A stretch of DNA of 64,000 bases from Taibaiella sp. (GTDB taxonomy: Bacteria; Bacteroidota; Bacteroidia; Chitinophagales; Chitinophagaceae), in NCBI GenBank assembly GCA_019638495.1, contig JAHBTQ010000003.1, positions 62,001 to 126,000 of the forward strand, written 5' to 3'. The position numbers and the translations under genes were made by a program. Positions 8,675 through 16,982 of the stretch are shown here, piece after piece (positions within the stretch are counted from its first letter, which is position 1; the number at the start of each line of letters is the position of its first letter). The notes under the pieces were generated by a model. It had not been told where the DNA came from. It did no database searches and worked only from the letters and a program-made list of their open reading frames with translations.

Positions 8675-9745
8675 ATGGATAATTCTCTGATACAGGTAAA
8701 CAGGCGCCTGCTATTGATCTCGTTGATCGTAGCAGGCGTTTATTTTGCGCGCCCGTTCCTCGTCCCGCTGGCGATAGGCAGCGTGCTGGCCACGCTGTTT
8801 CTGCCGCTATGCAAATGGTTTGAGGCAAGGGGTTTTGCTCCGGCATTGGCAGCCACGTGCTGTGTCGTTGTGCTACTTGCAGCGGTGGCCGCGATAGTAT
8901 CTCTGCTGGGATGGCAGGTGACTGAAATGGCGGGAGATATTGTGCGTATCAGGCAAGGTCTGAACAGGATTATCACGAACGTCCAGGATTTCATCTTCCG
9001 TCATTTCAATGTGTCTGGCTGGGAGCAGGAGCAAATACTTAAGGAGGAGCAGCCCCGTCTCGGAACGTTGGTGAAAGCTGCTGTAGGTTCCGTCTCAGAC
9101 ATTCTATATCAGTTTATCCTGGTTGCTGTTTACGTAATGCTGTTCCTCTATTACCGACTTCACGTACGTGGCTTTGTGCTCCGGCTGTTCAACCGTCACC
9201 AGCGCTATGAGGTAGATGCCGTACTTAATAATATTGCACAGGTTTCGCAACAGTACCTTTTGGGACTTTCAAAGATGATCGTGTGTCTGTGGGTGATGTA
9301 TGGAGTTGGATTCTCTCTTCTCGGCGTTGAGAATGCACTTTTCTTTGCATTTCTCTGTGGCCTGCTTGAGATCGTACCATTCGTTGGGAATATCACTGGC
9401 ACCACCATCACGGTGCTGGTCACGGCTGCGCAGGGAGCGCCGTTTGCGTTGCTGGCGGGCATTGTACTTGTTTATGGTTTTATTCAGTTCATTCAGGGGT
9501 GGCTGCTCGAGCCATTGATCGTAGGGCCACAGGTAAAAGTCAATCCGCTTGCAACTATACTGGCGCTGGTGCTAGGTGAGCTGTTGTGGGGATTAGCTGG
9601 CGTTTTTCTTGCTATTCCGATAGCAGCAATGCTAAAGATATTATGCGACCACATAGAGCCTCTCAAACCTATTGGTTTTTTGCTTGGCAATAAGGTTAAG
9701 GCCCTTCGAAGCAGGCCTCAGCCTGTTATTAAAACTAGCGTGTAA
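8675..9745 (+). CDS. AI-2E family transporter (PerM/TqsA-like permease)
   Basis: A 356-residue membrane protein with about seven to eight hydrophobic segments: a pair near the N-terminus, one around residue 65, a soluble stretch at roughly 90-150, then several in the C-terminal half. Family landmarks include L-P-F-(V/I)-G-type G-L-L-E-I-V-P-F-V-G-N-I and P-L-I-V-G-P-Q-V-K-V-N-P-L near residue 285. Members of this broad family export small molecules or act as Na+/H+ antiporters; only a few have been tied to autoinducer-2, so no substrate is claimed. The last 11 bases overlap the end of the convergent M23 peptidase gene. Confidence 0.88.
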   Translation: MDNSLIQVNRRLLLISLIVAGVYFARPFLVPLAIGSVLATLFLPLCKWFEARGFAPALAATCCVVVLLAAVAAIVSLLGWQVTEMAGDIVRIRQGLNRIITNVQDFIFRHFNVSGWEQEQILKEEQPRLGTLVKAAVGSVSDILYQFILVAVYVMLFLYYRLHVRGFVLRLFNRHQRYEVDAVLNNIAQVSQQYLLGLSKMIVCLWVMYGVGFSLLGVENALFFAFLCGLLEIVPFVGNITGTTITVLVTAAQGAPFALLAGIVLVYGFIQFIQGWLLEPLIVGPQVKVNPLATILALVLGELLWGLAGVFLAIPIAAMLKILCDHIEPLKPIGFLLGNKVKALRSRPQPVIKTSV

Positions 9746-11450
9746 AGTGCAGTACGTACTTTGATTCATTCCCATTTTCATCGGTGGCTTTAAACACAAG
9801 TGTGTGTTTGCCTGCAGGACAATGCTCATCGAACTCGTAGAAGAAATTTGTGCCGTGCTGCTCAAAACAAACCCACTTACCATCTATAAGTCCCTCAAAT
9901 GATTTTACAGATGTCATTTCATCCTTAGCAGTAAGCGTCAACCTTTCTGCCCTTGATAAGTTTGCATTGTTCTTTATCGCTGATCTGATGGCCGGAGCAA
10001 CAGTGTCTATGGCCAGCCAGTAAGTGCCAAAGTTGCGCACCTTTGCTTCATACCAGCCCTGGTTGGTGTATCGGGCGTCCCTGCCATCCTCATCCTTGCC
10101 ATCACTATACATCAGGGCCACCTTATCGCGAAGAGCAATTGGGGTCGTTTTGTTTGGCTTTAGTGCCAGTTCAAAGTAGTGATGTAGTGGTATGTATGGG
10201 TAGTGTATGCGCACCTTGTTGGATATGCCCTTTCCCGGTTGCGAGTCCGAGGTAAAGCAAATGTCATCATATAGTTCCCTGTCGTCCAGCGCAAAGCGGA
10301 CATTGTTACTCTCGTATTTATTGGTCGAGGCTGCTGCAAATGGCGTACAGTCTGTTTCGCGGGTTTGCGCATCAGTAGTTTCGGTTGGCCGCACTACAAA
10401 CTCAACCGTACTTTCATTGCCCGCAGGATCGGTGAGCACAAGCTTCATTTTGTGGGCAGCACCGTTCATCGCTATCCGGCCCTCCTTATCGTTTAACTGT
10501 GTGTATAGGGATGTGAGCCTATTGCCCGGAAGCTTAAAGAGGCATTGAATCCATTTGTTGTACTTCTCCTTGGAGTAGTAGTCGGTATAGGCATGTATAT
10601 ACCGGGAAACGTCATAGCCTATATCATCCAGTGTTACCTCTGCTTGCAATTCATCATCTGCGTAGAGACGGGCTGTGTAAAAGGTAATTGTGTTTTCGCT
10701 GCCCTCCATGTAATCATCTGCATTAATGCCTACGCCTATAATGCTGCCCGGAGCATCGACCGTGTCGCCAGATACTTTGTATCTGGGATTGCCTGAGCGG
10801 ACAGGTTTGTAAGAATTGCCCCGCTTTATCAGTGAGTAAGATGCCAGTTGTCTATCATATATGTTCCCCGAATACAGCACAATTTCTCGTGCCACCGGAG
10901 GCAGCTTGTCGTTCACATCAAAGCCAAATAATTGTGGGTTGAGTGGATGTTCTGTTTTGTTGTCGCGTATCTCAAAGTGCAGGTGCGGCGCAGTAGAACC
11001 TCCAGTATTGCCAGACCATGCAATTTGCTGCCCTTTTATAACCGGGAATTTTTCTGCCGGGAAACTCATGTCCAGGTCCCAGCGCTTACGTGCGTATTGC
11101 AGCTCTCGCAGGTAGGTCTGCAGAAATGGGGCAAAGTGATTGAGGTGGGCATAAAGCGTGGTGTAGCCATTGGGATGGGTGATGTAAATGGCGTGGCCAA
11201 ATCCGCCTTTCTCCGTTTTGATGCGAGATATGTAGCCATCTGCAGCGGCATAAACCGGAAGGTCCTCCTTGCCTTGTGTTTTAATGTCCAGGCCGCTATG
11301 GAAGTGTCCGGATCTGCACTCGCCAAAGTTACCCGCAAGCAGAATGGGTATGTCAAGCGGGTTTCGAAAGTAGCCTGTAGGATACTTTGATTCCTGTGCC
11401 ATACACAGAGTGGGTAAGAGGAGGGTAGCAAGAAGTCGTGAATAGCCCAT
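9735..11450 (-). CDS. Secreted M23 family metallopeptidase (LytM-type)
   Basis: A 571-residue exported protein with a signal peptide ending near M-A-Q (residue 19). The LytM domain is N-terminal: H51-S-G-L-D55 and H156-L-H158 supply the zinc ligands of M23 endopeptidases that cut peptidoglycan cross-links, so the active site looks intact. After residue 180 comes a long region of beta-rich segments that I do not recognise as a standard fold, ending in a C-terminal stretch like an Ig-type domain. This large C-terminal part is typical of Bacteroidota M23 proteins. Likely role: periplasmic cell-wall remodelling. Its 3' end overlaps the convergent permease gene by 11 bases. Confidence 0.9.
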   Translation of the reverse strand: MGYSRLLATLLLPTLCMAQESKYPTGYFRNPLDIPILLAGNFGECRSGHFHSGLDIKTQGKEDLPVYAAADGYISRIKTEKGGFGHAIYITHPNGYTTLYAHLNHFAPFLQTYLRELQYARKRWDLDMSFPAEKFPVIKGQQIAWSGNTGGSTAPHLHFEIRDNKTEHPLNPQLFGFDVNDKLPPVAREIVLYSGNIYDRQLASYSLIKRGNSYKPVRSGNPRYKVSGDTVDAPGSIIGVGINADDYMEGSENTITFYTARLYADDELQAEVTLDDIGYDVSRYIHAYTDYYSKEKYNKWIQCLFKLPGNRLTSLYTQLNDKEGRIAMNGAAHKMKLVLTDPAGNESTVEFVVRPTETTDAQTRETDCTPFAAASTNKYESNNVRFALDDRELYDDICFTSDSQPGKGISNKVRIHYPYIPLHHYFELALKPNKTTPIALRDKVALMYSDGKDEDGRDARYTNQGWYEAKVRNFGTYWLAIDTVAPAIRSAIKNNANLSRAERLTLTAKDEMTSVKSFEGLIDGKWVCFEQHGTNFFYEFDEHCPAGKHTLVFKATDENGNESKYVLHFTR

Positions 11451-11492
11451 CGCACAATGTTTCAGGGCAAATTACGCACTATTGCATCATTT

Positions 11493-12584
11493 TCAGGAAT
11501 GAAAAATGGAGCTATCTATACCCAGCTTCTTTGCAGTCTCTACGAGGTCTTTTACCACCGGCGCTACGATCGGTATACCGGTCGACATGCGCTCGTGTTC
11601 TGCTTCTCTTTCCGGGTCGCCTGGTATCAACACTCGCTCATGGCCGGCAGCCGGTGTGGCCTCCCTGAACCGACCTATCCAGTTGTCCATATGTTCCTTG
11701 AATTCTGCTGCAGGGCGAAACGCATCGATGCGCATTGCGCCAAAGAAATGTCCGAGTCCCTTGCCGGGCATGTTTTCGGGCATTGGAACATAGGCTGGGA
11801 ATGGCGGTGCCCATGGGCCATAGCTGCCACCACTTAGCACTGCTGAGAATATATCTACAATGCTGCCGAGTGCATAGCCTTTGTGGCTGCCGTGTTCGCG
11901 GTCGCTGCCCAGTGGCAGTAGGGCGCCTTGCTGCTTCAGCGCGGTTGCATCAGTAGTAGGGGTGCCGTCTTTTTCCTGCACCCAGCCCAGCGGCGCTTCT
12001 GCATTTTTGCGTTGCAATATTTCCAGTTTTCCGTTGGCAGCCGTTGTTGTTGCCATGTCAGCGACAAATGGAGGTTGCCGGCCCGCCGGTATAGCAACTG
12101 CTATTGGGTTTGTGCCCAGCATGCGCTCCACAGAAAAGGTTGGCGCTACCAGCGCGCTGGCATTGGTCATGGCGATGCCTATCATATCATTGTCCAGTGC
12201 CATCATGGCGTGGTATCCTGCTATGCCGAAGTGATTACTGTTCTTTACGCTTACCCAGCCGGTGCCCACGTTTTTCGCTTTGTCTATGGCCACCTGCATG
12301 GCATATGGAGCCACTACGAGGCCCAGCCCGGCATCGCCATCTACTACTGCGGTTGAGGGTGTTTCGTGAACGATAGAGGGCTTTGCGGTACTATTGATAC
12401 GGCCCGCTTCCCACAGCCTCACGTAGCCGGATAGCCGCGCCACTCCGTGGCTGTCAATGCCCCTGAGGTCGGCCGAGAGAAGAACCTTAGTGGCGAGGGT
12501 GGCGTCTGCATCGCTGCAGCCCATTTTTTTGAAAGCAGATTCTGTGAATGAATAAAGATGCGTGTAACTAACCGTTGTGGACAT
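11493..12584 (-). CDS. Malate/L-lactate dehydrogenase family (Ldh2-type) oxidoreductase
   Basis: A 363-residue cytoplasmic NAD(P)-dependent oxidoreductase of the type-2 malate/lactate dehydrogenase family, which is unrelated to classical Rossmann lactate dehydrogenases. Landmarks: D-L-R-G-I-D-S-H-G-V-A-R near residue 40, N-S-N-H-F-G-I-A-G-Y near 115, G-T-N-P-I-A-V-A-I-P near 160, D-M-A-T-T near 175 and H-K-G-Y-A-L near 235. Members act on malate, L-lactate, ureidoglycolate or diketogulonate, and the sequence alone does not choose among them. A bidirectional hairpin terminator lies on its 5' side (12621-12644), so it is probably transcribed from its own promoter. Confidence 0.9.
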   Translation of the reverse strand: MSTTVSYTHLYSFTESAFKKMGCSDADATLATKVLLSADLRGIDSHGVARLSGYVRLWEAGRINSTAKPSIVHETPSTAVVDGDAGLGLVVAPYAMQVAIDKAKNVGTGWVSVKNSNHFGIAGYHAMMALDNDMIGIAMTNASALVAPTFSVERMLGTNPIAVAIPAGRQPPFVADMATTTAANGKLEILQRKNAEAPLGWVQEKDGTPTTDATALKQQGALLPLGSDREHGSHKGYALGSIVDIFSAVLSGGSYGPWAPPFPAYVPMPENMPGKGLGHFFGAMRIDAFRPAAEFKEHMDNWIGRFREATPAAGHERVLIPGDPEREAEHERMSTGIPIVAPVVKDLVETAKKLGIDSSIFHS

Positions 12585-12620
12585 ATGCCGCCAAAATTAG
12601 CCATCTGCCCTGAAACAAGA

Positions 12621-12644
12621 AAAGCCCGGGTAGACCCGGGCTTT
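12621..12644 (-). terminator. Hairpin terminator after the 12662-12985 gene
   Basis: A perfect 10-bp stem AAAGCCCGGG/CCCGGGCTTT with a 4-base loop, 17 bases past the stop codon of the small secreted protein. On the minus strand it is followed by a T-rich stretch (TTTTCTTGTTT). Confidence 0.75.
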
Positions 12645-12661
12645 GAAAAATAAGTGCCTTG

Positions 12662-12985
12662 TTATTTTGCTGCTTCGTATTTGGCGTAGTGGTCCGCTGT
12701 CATTGCAGCCTTTAATTTTTGATCTTTTGCCATCTTCATTTGCATGCTTTGGCCATGCGAGGGCTCATACCCGGCATCCTGCGCACGTTTTAATTCTTTT
12801 TGGTAAGCCAACTCAGCATTGTATACTCCTGTGTACTCTTCCGCGCTCAGGCTTAGCTGAGCTTGCATAGTACGAGTAATGCGTTCTGCAAGTTGCTCTG
12901 GCGTGGGGCCGGGGCTTTTTGCCGATTGGGCAAACGAGCCCGAAACCGAAGTGGCAAGCAAGCAGGCGATGAATAGCTTCTTCAT
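12662..12985 (-). CDS. Small secreted helical protein, function unknown
   Basis: About 107 residues, with a signal peptide (MKKLFIACLLATSVSGSFAQ) and a mature part that is mostly charged, Ala/Lys/Glu/Met-rich and predicted helical. It contains an L-S-L-S-A-E-E-Y segment and a final M-T-A-D-H-Y-A-K-Y, faintly reminiscent of Spy/CpxP (LTxxQ) periplasmic proteins common in Bacteroidota. I do not recognise a specific family. The frame also has an ATG two codons upstream (12991). It is transcribed alone and followed by a strong hairpin. Confidence 0.7.
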   Translation of the reverse strand: MKKLFIACLLATSVSGSFAQSAKSPGPTPEQLAERITRTMQAQLSLSAEEYTGVYNAELAYQKELKRAQDAGYEPSHGQSMQMKMAKDQKLKAAMTADHYAKYEAAK

Positions 12986-13131
12986 AAACATGTGTTTGAT
13001 GATTATTGTGATTCTCTAAATTAAGTTATTTCGAACAATTGTCACTGACATACACTGCAAATCAGGTGCCATTATTATCAAAAGTTAGTAAGAAAATGAA
13101 GAATATTAACAGTTGAAATTGGAAATTTTCG

Positions 13132-14310
13132 TCAAAAATCCCTGTACAACAAGTACTTTTTCCGGACTTTGTTAAAATTGTCCAGGGCAGGCTGCCATGA
13201 ATCGCGAATCTCTTTTTCGCTTTTCCCGGCTTCTATCTGTTGCCTTAGTGTTTCAGTTCCGGCGAGCGATGTGAAGAAGGACGTAAAGAATTTCGCTTTT
13301 GTTGGGTATTGTTTAAATGCCTTAATCAACCAATGTAGCCTCAATTTCCCGCCCAGCTCCTGGAGAATTTCCTTTTCCGTTCCGGCTACCAGCTCACCAT
13401 AGCATTGTTTCCCCTCATATGGTGGTTTTGCTGCACCCTGCATGCTGTGTGGCGTAAAGGTATAGCGGAATTTCCCGCTGAATTCCGGGCAGCCATATTG
13501 CCGGAAAGGCATATCGGTGCCACGCCCCATGCTGATAACTGTACCCTCGAAGAGGCAGAGTGACGGGTACGCATATATTGCTTCCATCGTCTTTAGGTTT
13601 GGGGAAGGTGGCACCGGCAGTTTGTATTTGCTCCGGTGATCATAGTTTGTGCATTTTATCACCTCCAGGTCCAGCGATTCTGCGCCATCAATCCATTTTT
13701 CGCCCTTCAACATTTGGGCATACTCGCCTGCTGTCATGCCATATACTATAGGCACCGCCTGCATGCCTACAAATGAACTGTGTTTTTGTTCCAATATGGG
13801 GCCATCCACATAAAACCCGTTGGGATTTGGCCTGTCCAACACGAGGAATTTCTTGCCATGCGCGGCGCAGGCCTCCATGCAATATTCCATGGTGGAGATA
13901 TAGGTATAAAACCGAACGCCCACATCCTGCAGGTCATAGACCAGGATGTCGATATCAGCAAGCTGACCCTCAGTGGGTTTCTTATTCTTGCCATAGAGCG
14001 ATATTACGGGCAGCCCGGTTGATTTGTCTGATCCATTTTCTATATGTGCACCAGCGTCTTCTGTGCCCCTGAATCCGTGCTCCGGCACAAATATCTTCCG
14101 CAGGTTTATGCCCTTTGACAGGAGTAGGTCCGGTAGCAGTGTCCCCTGTGTTGTGGAGGTTTGGTTTACCACCACGGCTACCCGTTTGCCCGCGAGCATC
14201 TGCAGATATCCGGACGGTGTTTCTGCTGCCGGCTGGGGCTCTTCCCTGTTTTTGGCGATAGCGGTGGCTGAAAGTAGTAAAAGAAGCGCTAAATGTATAA
14301 TGCGAGTCAA
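13132..14310 (-). CDS. DUF1343 family exo-beta-N-acetylmuramidase (NamZ-like), secreted
   Basis: A 392-residue protein with a signal peptide ending near residue 19 (A-I-A-K). The mature part matches DUF1343: L-A-G-K-R-V-A-V-V-V-N-Q-T near residue 43, P-E-H-G-F-R-G near 78, S-L-Y-G, D-I-L-V-Y-D-L-Q-D-V-G-V-R-F-Y-T-Y near 125, L-D-R-P-N-P near 160, and C-L-F-E-G-T near 253. The family includes NamZ (GH171), which trims N-acetylmuramic acid from the non-reducing end of peptidoglycan fragments. A cell-wall recycling role is therefore likely. The gene stands alone, divergent from the methyltransferase gene. Confidence 0.88.
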   Translation of the reverse strand: MTRIIHLALLLLLSATAIAKNREEPQPAAETPSGYLQMLAGKRVAVVVNQTSTTQGTLLPDLLLSKGINLRKIFVPEHGFRGTEDAGAHIENGSDKSTGLPVISLYGKNKKPTEGQLADIDILVYDLQDVGVRFYTYISTMEYCMEACAAHGKKFLVLDRPNPNGFYVDGPILEQKHSSFVGMQAVPIVYGMTAGEYAQMLKGEKWIDGAESLDLEVIKCTNYDHRSKYKLPVPPSPNLKTMEAIYAYPSLCLFEGTVISMGRGTDMPFRQYGCPEFSGKFRYTFTPHSMQGAAKPPYEGKQCYGELVAGTEKEILQELGGKLRLHWLIKAFKQYPTKAKFFTSFFTSLAGTETLRQQIEAGKSEKEIRDSWQPALDNFNKVRKKYLLYRDF

Positions 14311-14476
14311 AACGTTCGTGTGTTTTTACCAAAGTTACCATCCTGCGAATAAATCGGTGCTCCAGGCCTTTAAACACATCCCTTTGCCCCGAGGCTCGGT
14401 GATTTTGCCAGCGTCGCTATATTAGGTATACCCGATAAACTTTCTATTACTACTTTTGGTGGACACAATATTGCAG

Positions 14477-15211
14477 ATGGATTGGTTTGAAAATTGGTTT
14501 GGCTCACCTTATTACAGGATATTATACCAGAATCGTGACGAACTCGAGGCACAGGAGTTTGTTGAGTCCTTGCTGGAATATCTCGATCCTCCCGCCGGTT
14601 GTTCCATGCTGGATATTGCATGTGGGGAGGGGCGCTACGCCCGACAGTTGGCCGAACATGGCTACAAGGTCACCGGTATCGATATCTCGCAGGCCAGTAT
14701 CGCTACTGCAAAGGCCTATGAGAACGAGAACCTGGAGTTTTTTGTGCATGATATGCGTCTGCCATTTATTACCAATTATTTCGACTACGCGTTCAATTTT
14801 TTTACCAGTTTTGGCTATTTCGCGCACGACAGAGATCATGACCTCGCAGCGCGCGCCTTCGCCGGTGCATTGCGAACCAACGGAATATTGGTGATCGACT
14901 ATCTTAACCGTGATTGTGTGTTGGCCAATCTTGTGCCGGAGGAAACCATTGAGCGTGGCGACTATACGTTTAATGTGTCTCGTCGAATGGAGCGAAATCA
15001 TTTTATAAAAGATATACGCTTTAAAGATGATCAAGGGGTGGAACGGCACTTTACGGAGAGTGTTGCGGCCTTTTCCCAGTCAGACTTTACACGGATGTTG
15101 CGTGCCGCCGGTATGTCGCCTGTTGCTACATTCGGAGATTACCAGTTGCGCCCATATCATCCTGTTGACTCACCGCGCCTCATCATGATTTTCAAAAAGA
15201 AACATGCATAG
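14477..15211 (+). CDS. Class I SAM-dependent methyltransferase
   Basis: A 244-residue cytoplasmic methyltransferase. Motif I is L-D-I-A-C-G-E-G-R-Y around residue 52, and G-I-D-I-S near 75 forms the acidic end of strand 2. The start is taken as ATG 14477, which gives M-D-W-F-E-N-W-F-G; an in-frame TTG seven codons earlier is less likely. A TACTTTTG box (14451-14458), matching the Bacteroidota -7 consensus, sits 18 bases upstream of this start. The substrate is unknown. The stop overlaps the start of the next gene by 8 bases, so the two are probably co-translated. Confidence 0.85.
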   Translation: MDWFENWFGSPYYRILYQNRDELEAQEFVESLLEYLDPPAGCSMLDIACGEGRYARQLAEHGYKVTGIDISQASIATAKAYENENLEFFVHDMRLPFITNYFDYAFNFFTSFGYFAHDRDHDLAARAFAGALRTNGILVIDYLNRDCVLANLVPEETIERGDYTFNVSRRMERNHFIKDIRFKDDQGVERHFTESVAAFSQSDFTRMLRAAGMSPVATFGDYQLRPYHPVDSPRLIMIFKKKHA

Positions 15212-15779
15212 TACACTCCCCGAATGGCTGGTTCACTATGATCGCATGGTTTGGTATTACCTAAACGTGCAGTGGCACAACGAGGTAATGGATTTCATCA
15301 TGCCCTTTCTGCGCAATCAGTGGTTCTGGACTCCGCTTTACCTGTTCCTGGCCATATTTATGCCATTACGCTTCGGCAAGTATGGTTGGTTCTGGTGTGC
15401 CGCCTTTATTATTACGTTCGGGCTTTCTGACCAGCTAAGCGCCCACCTTATCAAGCCTATTTTCGCGCGCCTGCGTCCATGCAATGATGAAGAGCTGAAG
15501 CAGGTGGTGCACTTACTGGTAGACTGTGGCAGCGGTAAGAGTTTCCCTTCTTCGCATGCTGCAAATCATTTTGCACTCGCCGTGTTTAGCGCTGTCTCTT
15601 TATCACACATATCACGTTGGGTTTGGCCTGTGGGGCTGTTTTGGGCAGCGTCGGTTGCCTATGCTCAGGTCTATGTTGGGGTGCATTTCCCGCTCGATGT
15701 TTTTTGCGGTGGGCTCCTGGGTGCCATGGTGGGTTGGCTTACAGGCCGCTTGTTCAACAAGCAATTCAAACTTGCGTAG
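15204..15779 (+). CDS. PAP2 family membrane phosphatase
   Basis: A 191-residue integral membrane protein with five to six hydrophobic segments and the three PAP2 phosphatase motifs: K-P-x-x-x-R-x-R-P near residue 90, P-S-S-H near 115, and V-Y-V-G-V-H-F-P-L-D near 155, the last a variant without the usual leading Ser-Arg. Such enzymes remove phosphate from lipid substrates such as undecaprenyl diphosphate or phosphatidylglycerophosphate; the exact one is not evident. It overlaps the methyltransferase gene by 8 bases. Confidence 0.88.
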   Translation: MHSTLPEWLVHYDRMVWYYLNVQWHNEVMDFIMPFLRNQWFWTPLYLFLAIFMPLRFGKYGWFWCAAFIITFGLSDQLSAHLIKPIFARLRPCNDEELKQVVHLLVDCGSGKSFPSSHAANHFALAVFSAVSLSHISRWVWPVGLFWAASVAYAQVYVGVHFPLDVFCGGLLGAMVGWLTGRLFNKQFKLA

Positions 15780-15827
15780 TTGATTCCTTGCAGCGACCTG
15801 TAAGCCAGGCTCAGTACTATGTTTTGG

Positions 15828-16982
15828 TTATTCTTCCCCCGTGTTCGTCATCCTTGCCATTAGAAAAAAAGCACCATGCGTTGCTATTCGGGCGCCGTGC
15901 GGCAAGTCTTTAAGTAGTTTTATTTCTGAATGCCCAATCTCAGATGTGCCGCGTATAACGGGAATGCGCTCAAAAGTTGTCGATCCATCTTTTTCGTCGG
16001 ATAGCATGAAAATGTAGTCTTTGCCATCGAAGGCAACAATAGCATCATCAGGCACAGTGGGGTAGAGGTCTATATTCAGGCTTATGCGTGCGGTGACACT
16101 CATGCCCTCTATAAGACCGCTTTTGTCGTTTATCACGTGTGCATGCACAGGTACTGCCCTCGTGTCGTTTACAAAAGCACTGCCAATCGAATATATCTCG
16201 GCATCGTATTCCTTGCCGGGGCTATTTGTAAGCGTAAAGTGTATTGTTTGCCCCTTCTTCACAAGTGGCAGGTCTTTCTCGTAGACGAACAGATCCAGGT
16301 GAAGTTCTGAATTGTTGATGATCGTGGCAATCGGGTCTTTAGCATTTACCTGGGAGCCTATCAGCGCCTGTATTTCGGAAATGGCGCCACTAATGGGGGC
16401 TGTGACCGTAAGCACAGGCGATATCTCACCCGCAGTAGACGCACCCTGTGCATGCAGTTGCTGTTTCAGCGCGTCTTGGCGGGTTTTCAGTGTGCTTAAC
16501 TCCGCCTCTGCACGCTGCAGGTTCTTCAACGGAGCAGCGTTACCCGTTACCAATTCTTTTTGCCGGTCGCGCTCCTGTGTGGCGTAGCGCACTTCTGCTT
16601 CTGTGGCGGCCAGTTGCTGTTGCAGCCCTGTGAGCTCTGTGTTGGTTATGGTTCCTATCACCTGGCCTTTCGTTACGTGGTCTCCCGGCTGCACGTTTAT
16701 GCTACGCACTACTCCACCTGATAGCGACGTTACAAACGCTTTATTCTGGTTGGGCACGGCCAGCACACCATTTACGCTTATTGAGCTGGTAAGGTTCTTC
16801 ATTTCTACAGTGTCAGTTGCTATTGCGGCTGTTTTTATTTGGGCAGCTGTAAGCGTTACTGTATTGTTTTGCTTTGTGGTTGCTGTTGATGCAGTCTCGG
16901 GACCAGATGTCGCTGCCGGCTTATTATTGCAGGCTGCAATGGGCACTATGAGAAATATTGCTATAATTTTCGTGAGTTTCAT
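15828..16982 (-). CDS. Heavy-metal efflux RND periplasmic adaptor lipoprotein
   Basis: A 384-residue membrane fusion protein with a lipobox (I-A-A-C, Cys near residue 18), so it should be anchored by lipid. Order of parts: a lipoyl/barrel-sandwich half (V-N-V-Q-P-G-D-H-V-T-K-G-Q-V-I-G near residue 95), a coiled-coil hairpin (about 110-165), the second lipoyl half (A-P-I-S-G-A-I), and a beta-barrel region. It links the inner-membrane RND pump to the outer-membrane channel. The gene begins within the last codons of the permease gene (4-base overlap), which indicates tight coupling. No obvious extra metal-binding domain is present. Confidence 0.9.
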   Translation of the reverse strand: MKLTKIIAIFLIVPIAACNNKPAATSGPETASTATTKQNNTVTLTAAQIKTAAIATDTVEMKNLTSSISVNGVLAVPNQNKAFVTSLSGGVVRSINVQPGDHVTKGQVIGTITNTELTGLQQQLAATEAEVRYATQERDRQKELVTGNAAPLKNLQRAEAELSTLKTRQDALKQQLHAQGASTAGEISPVLTVTAPISGAISEIQALIGSQVNAKDPIATIINNSELHLDLFVYEKDLPLVKKGQTIHFTLTNSPGKEYDAEIYSIGSAFVNDTRAVPVHAHVINDKSGLIEGMSVTARISLNIDLYPTVPDDAIVAFDGKDYIFMLSDEKDGSTTFERIPVIRGTSEIGHSEIKLLKDLPHGARIATHGAFFLMARMTNTGEE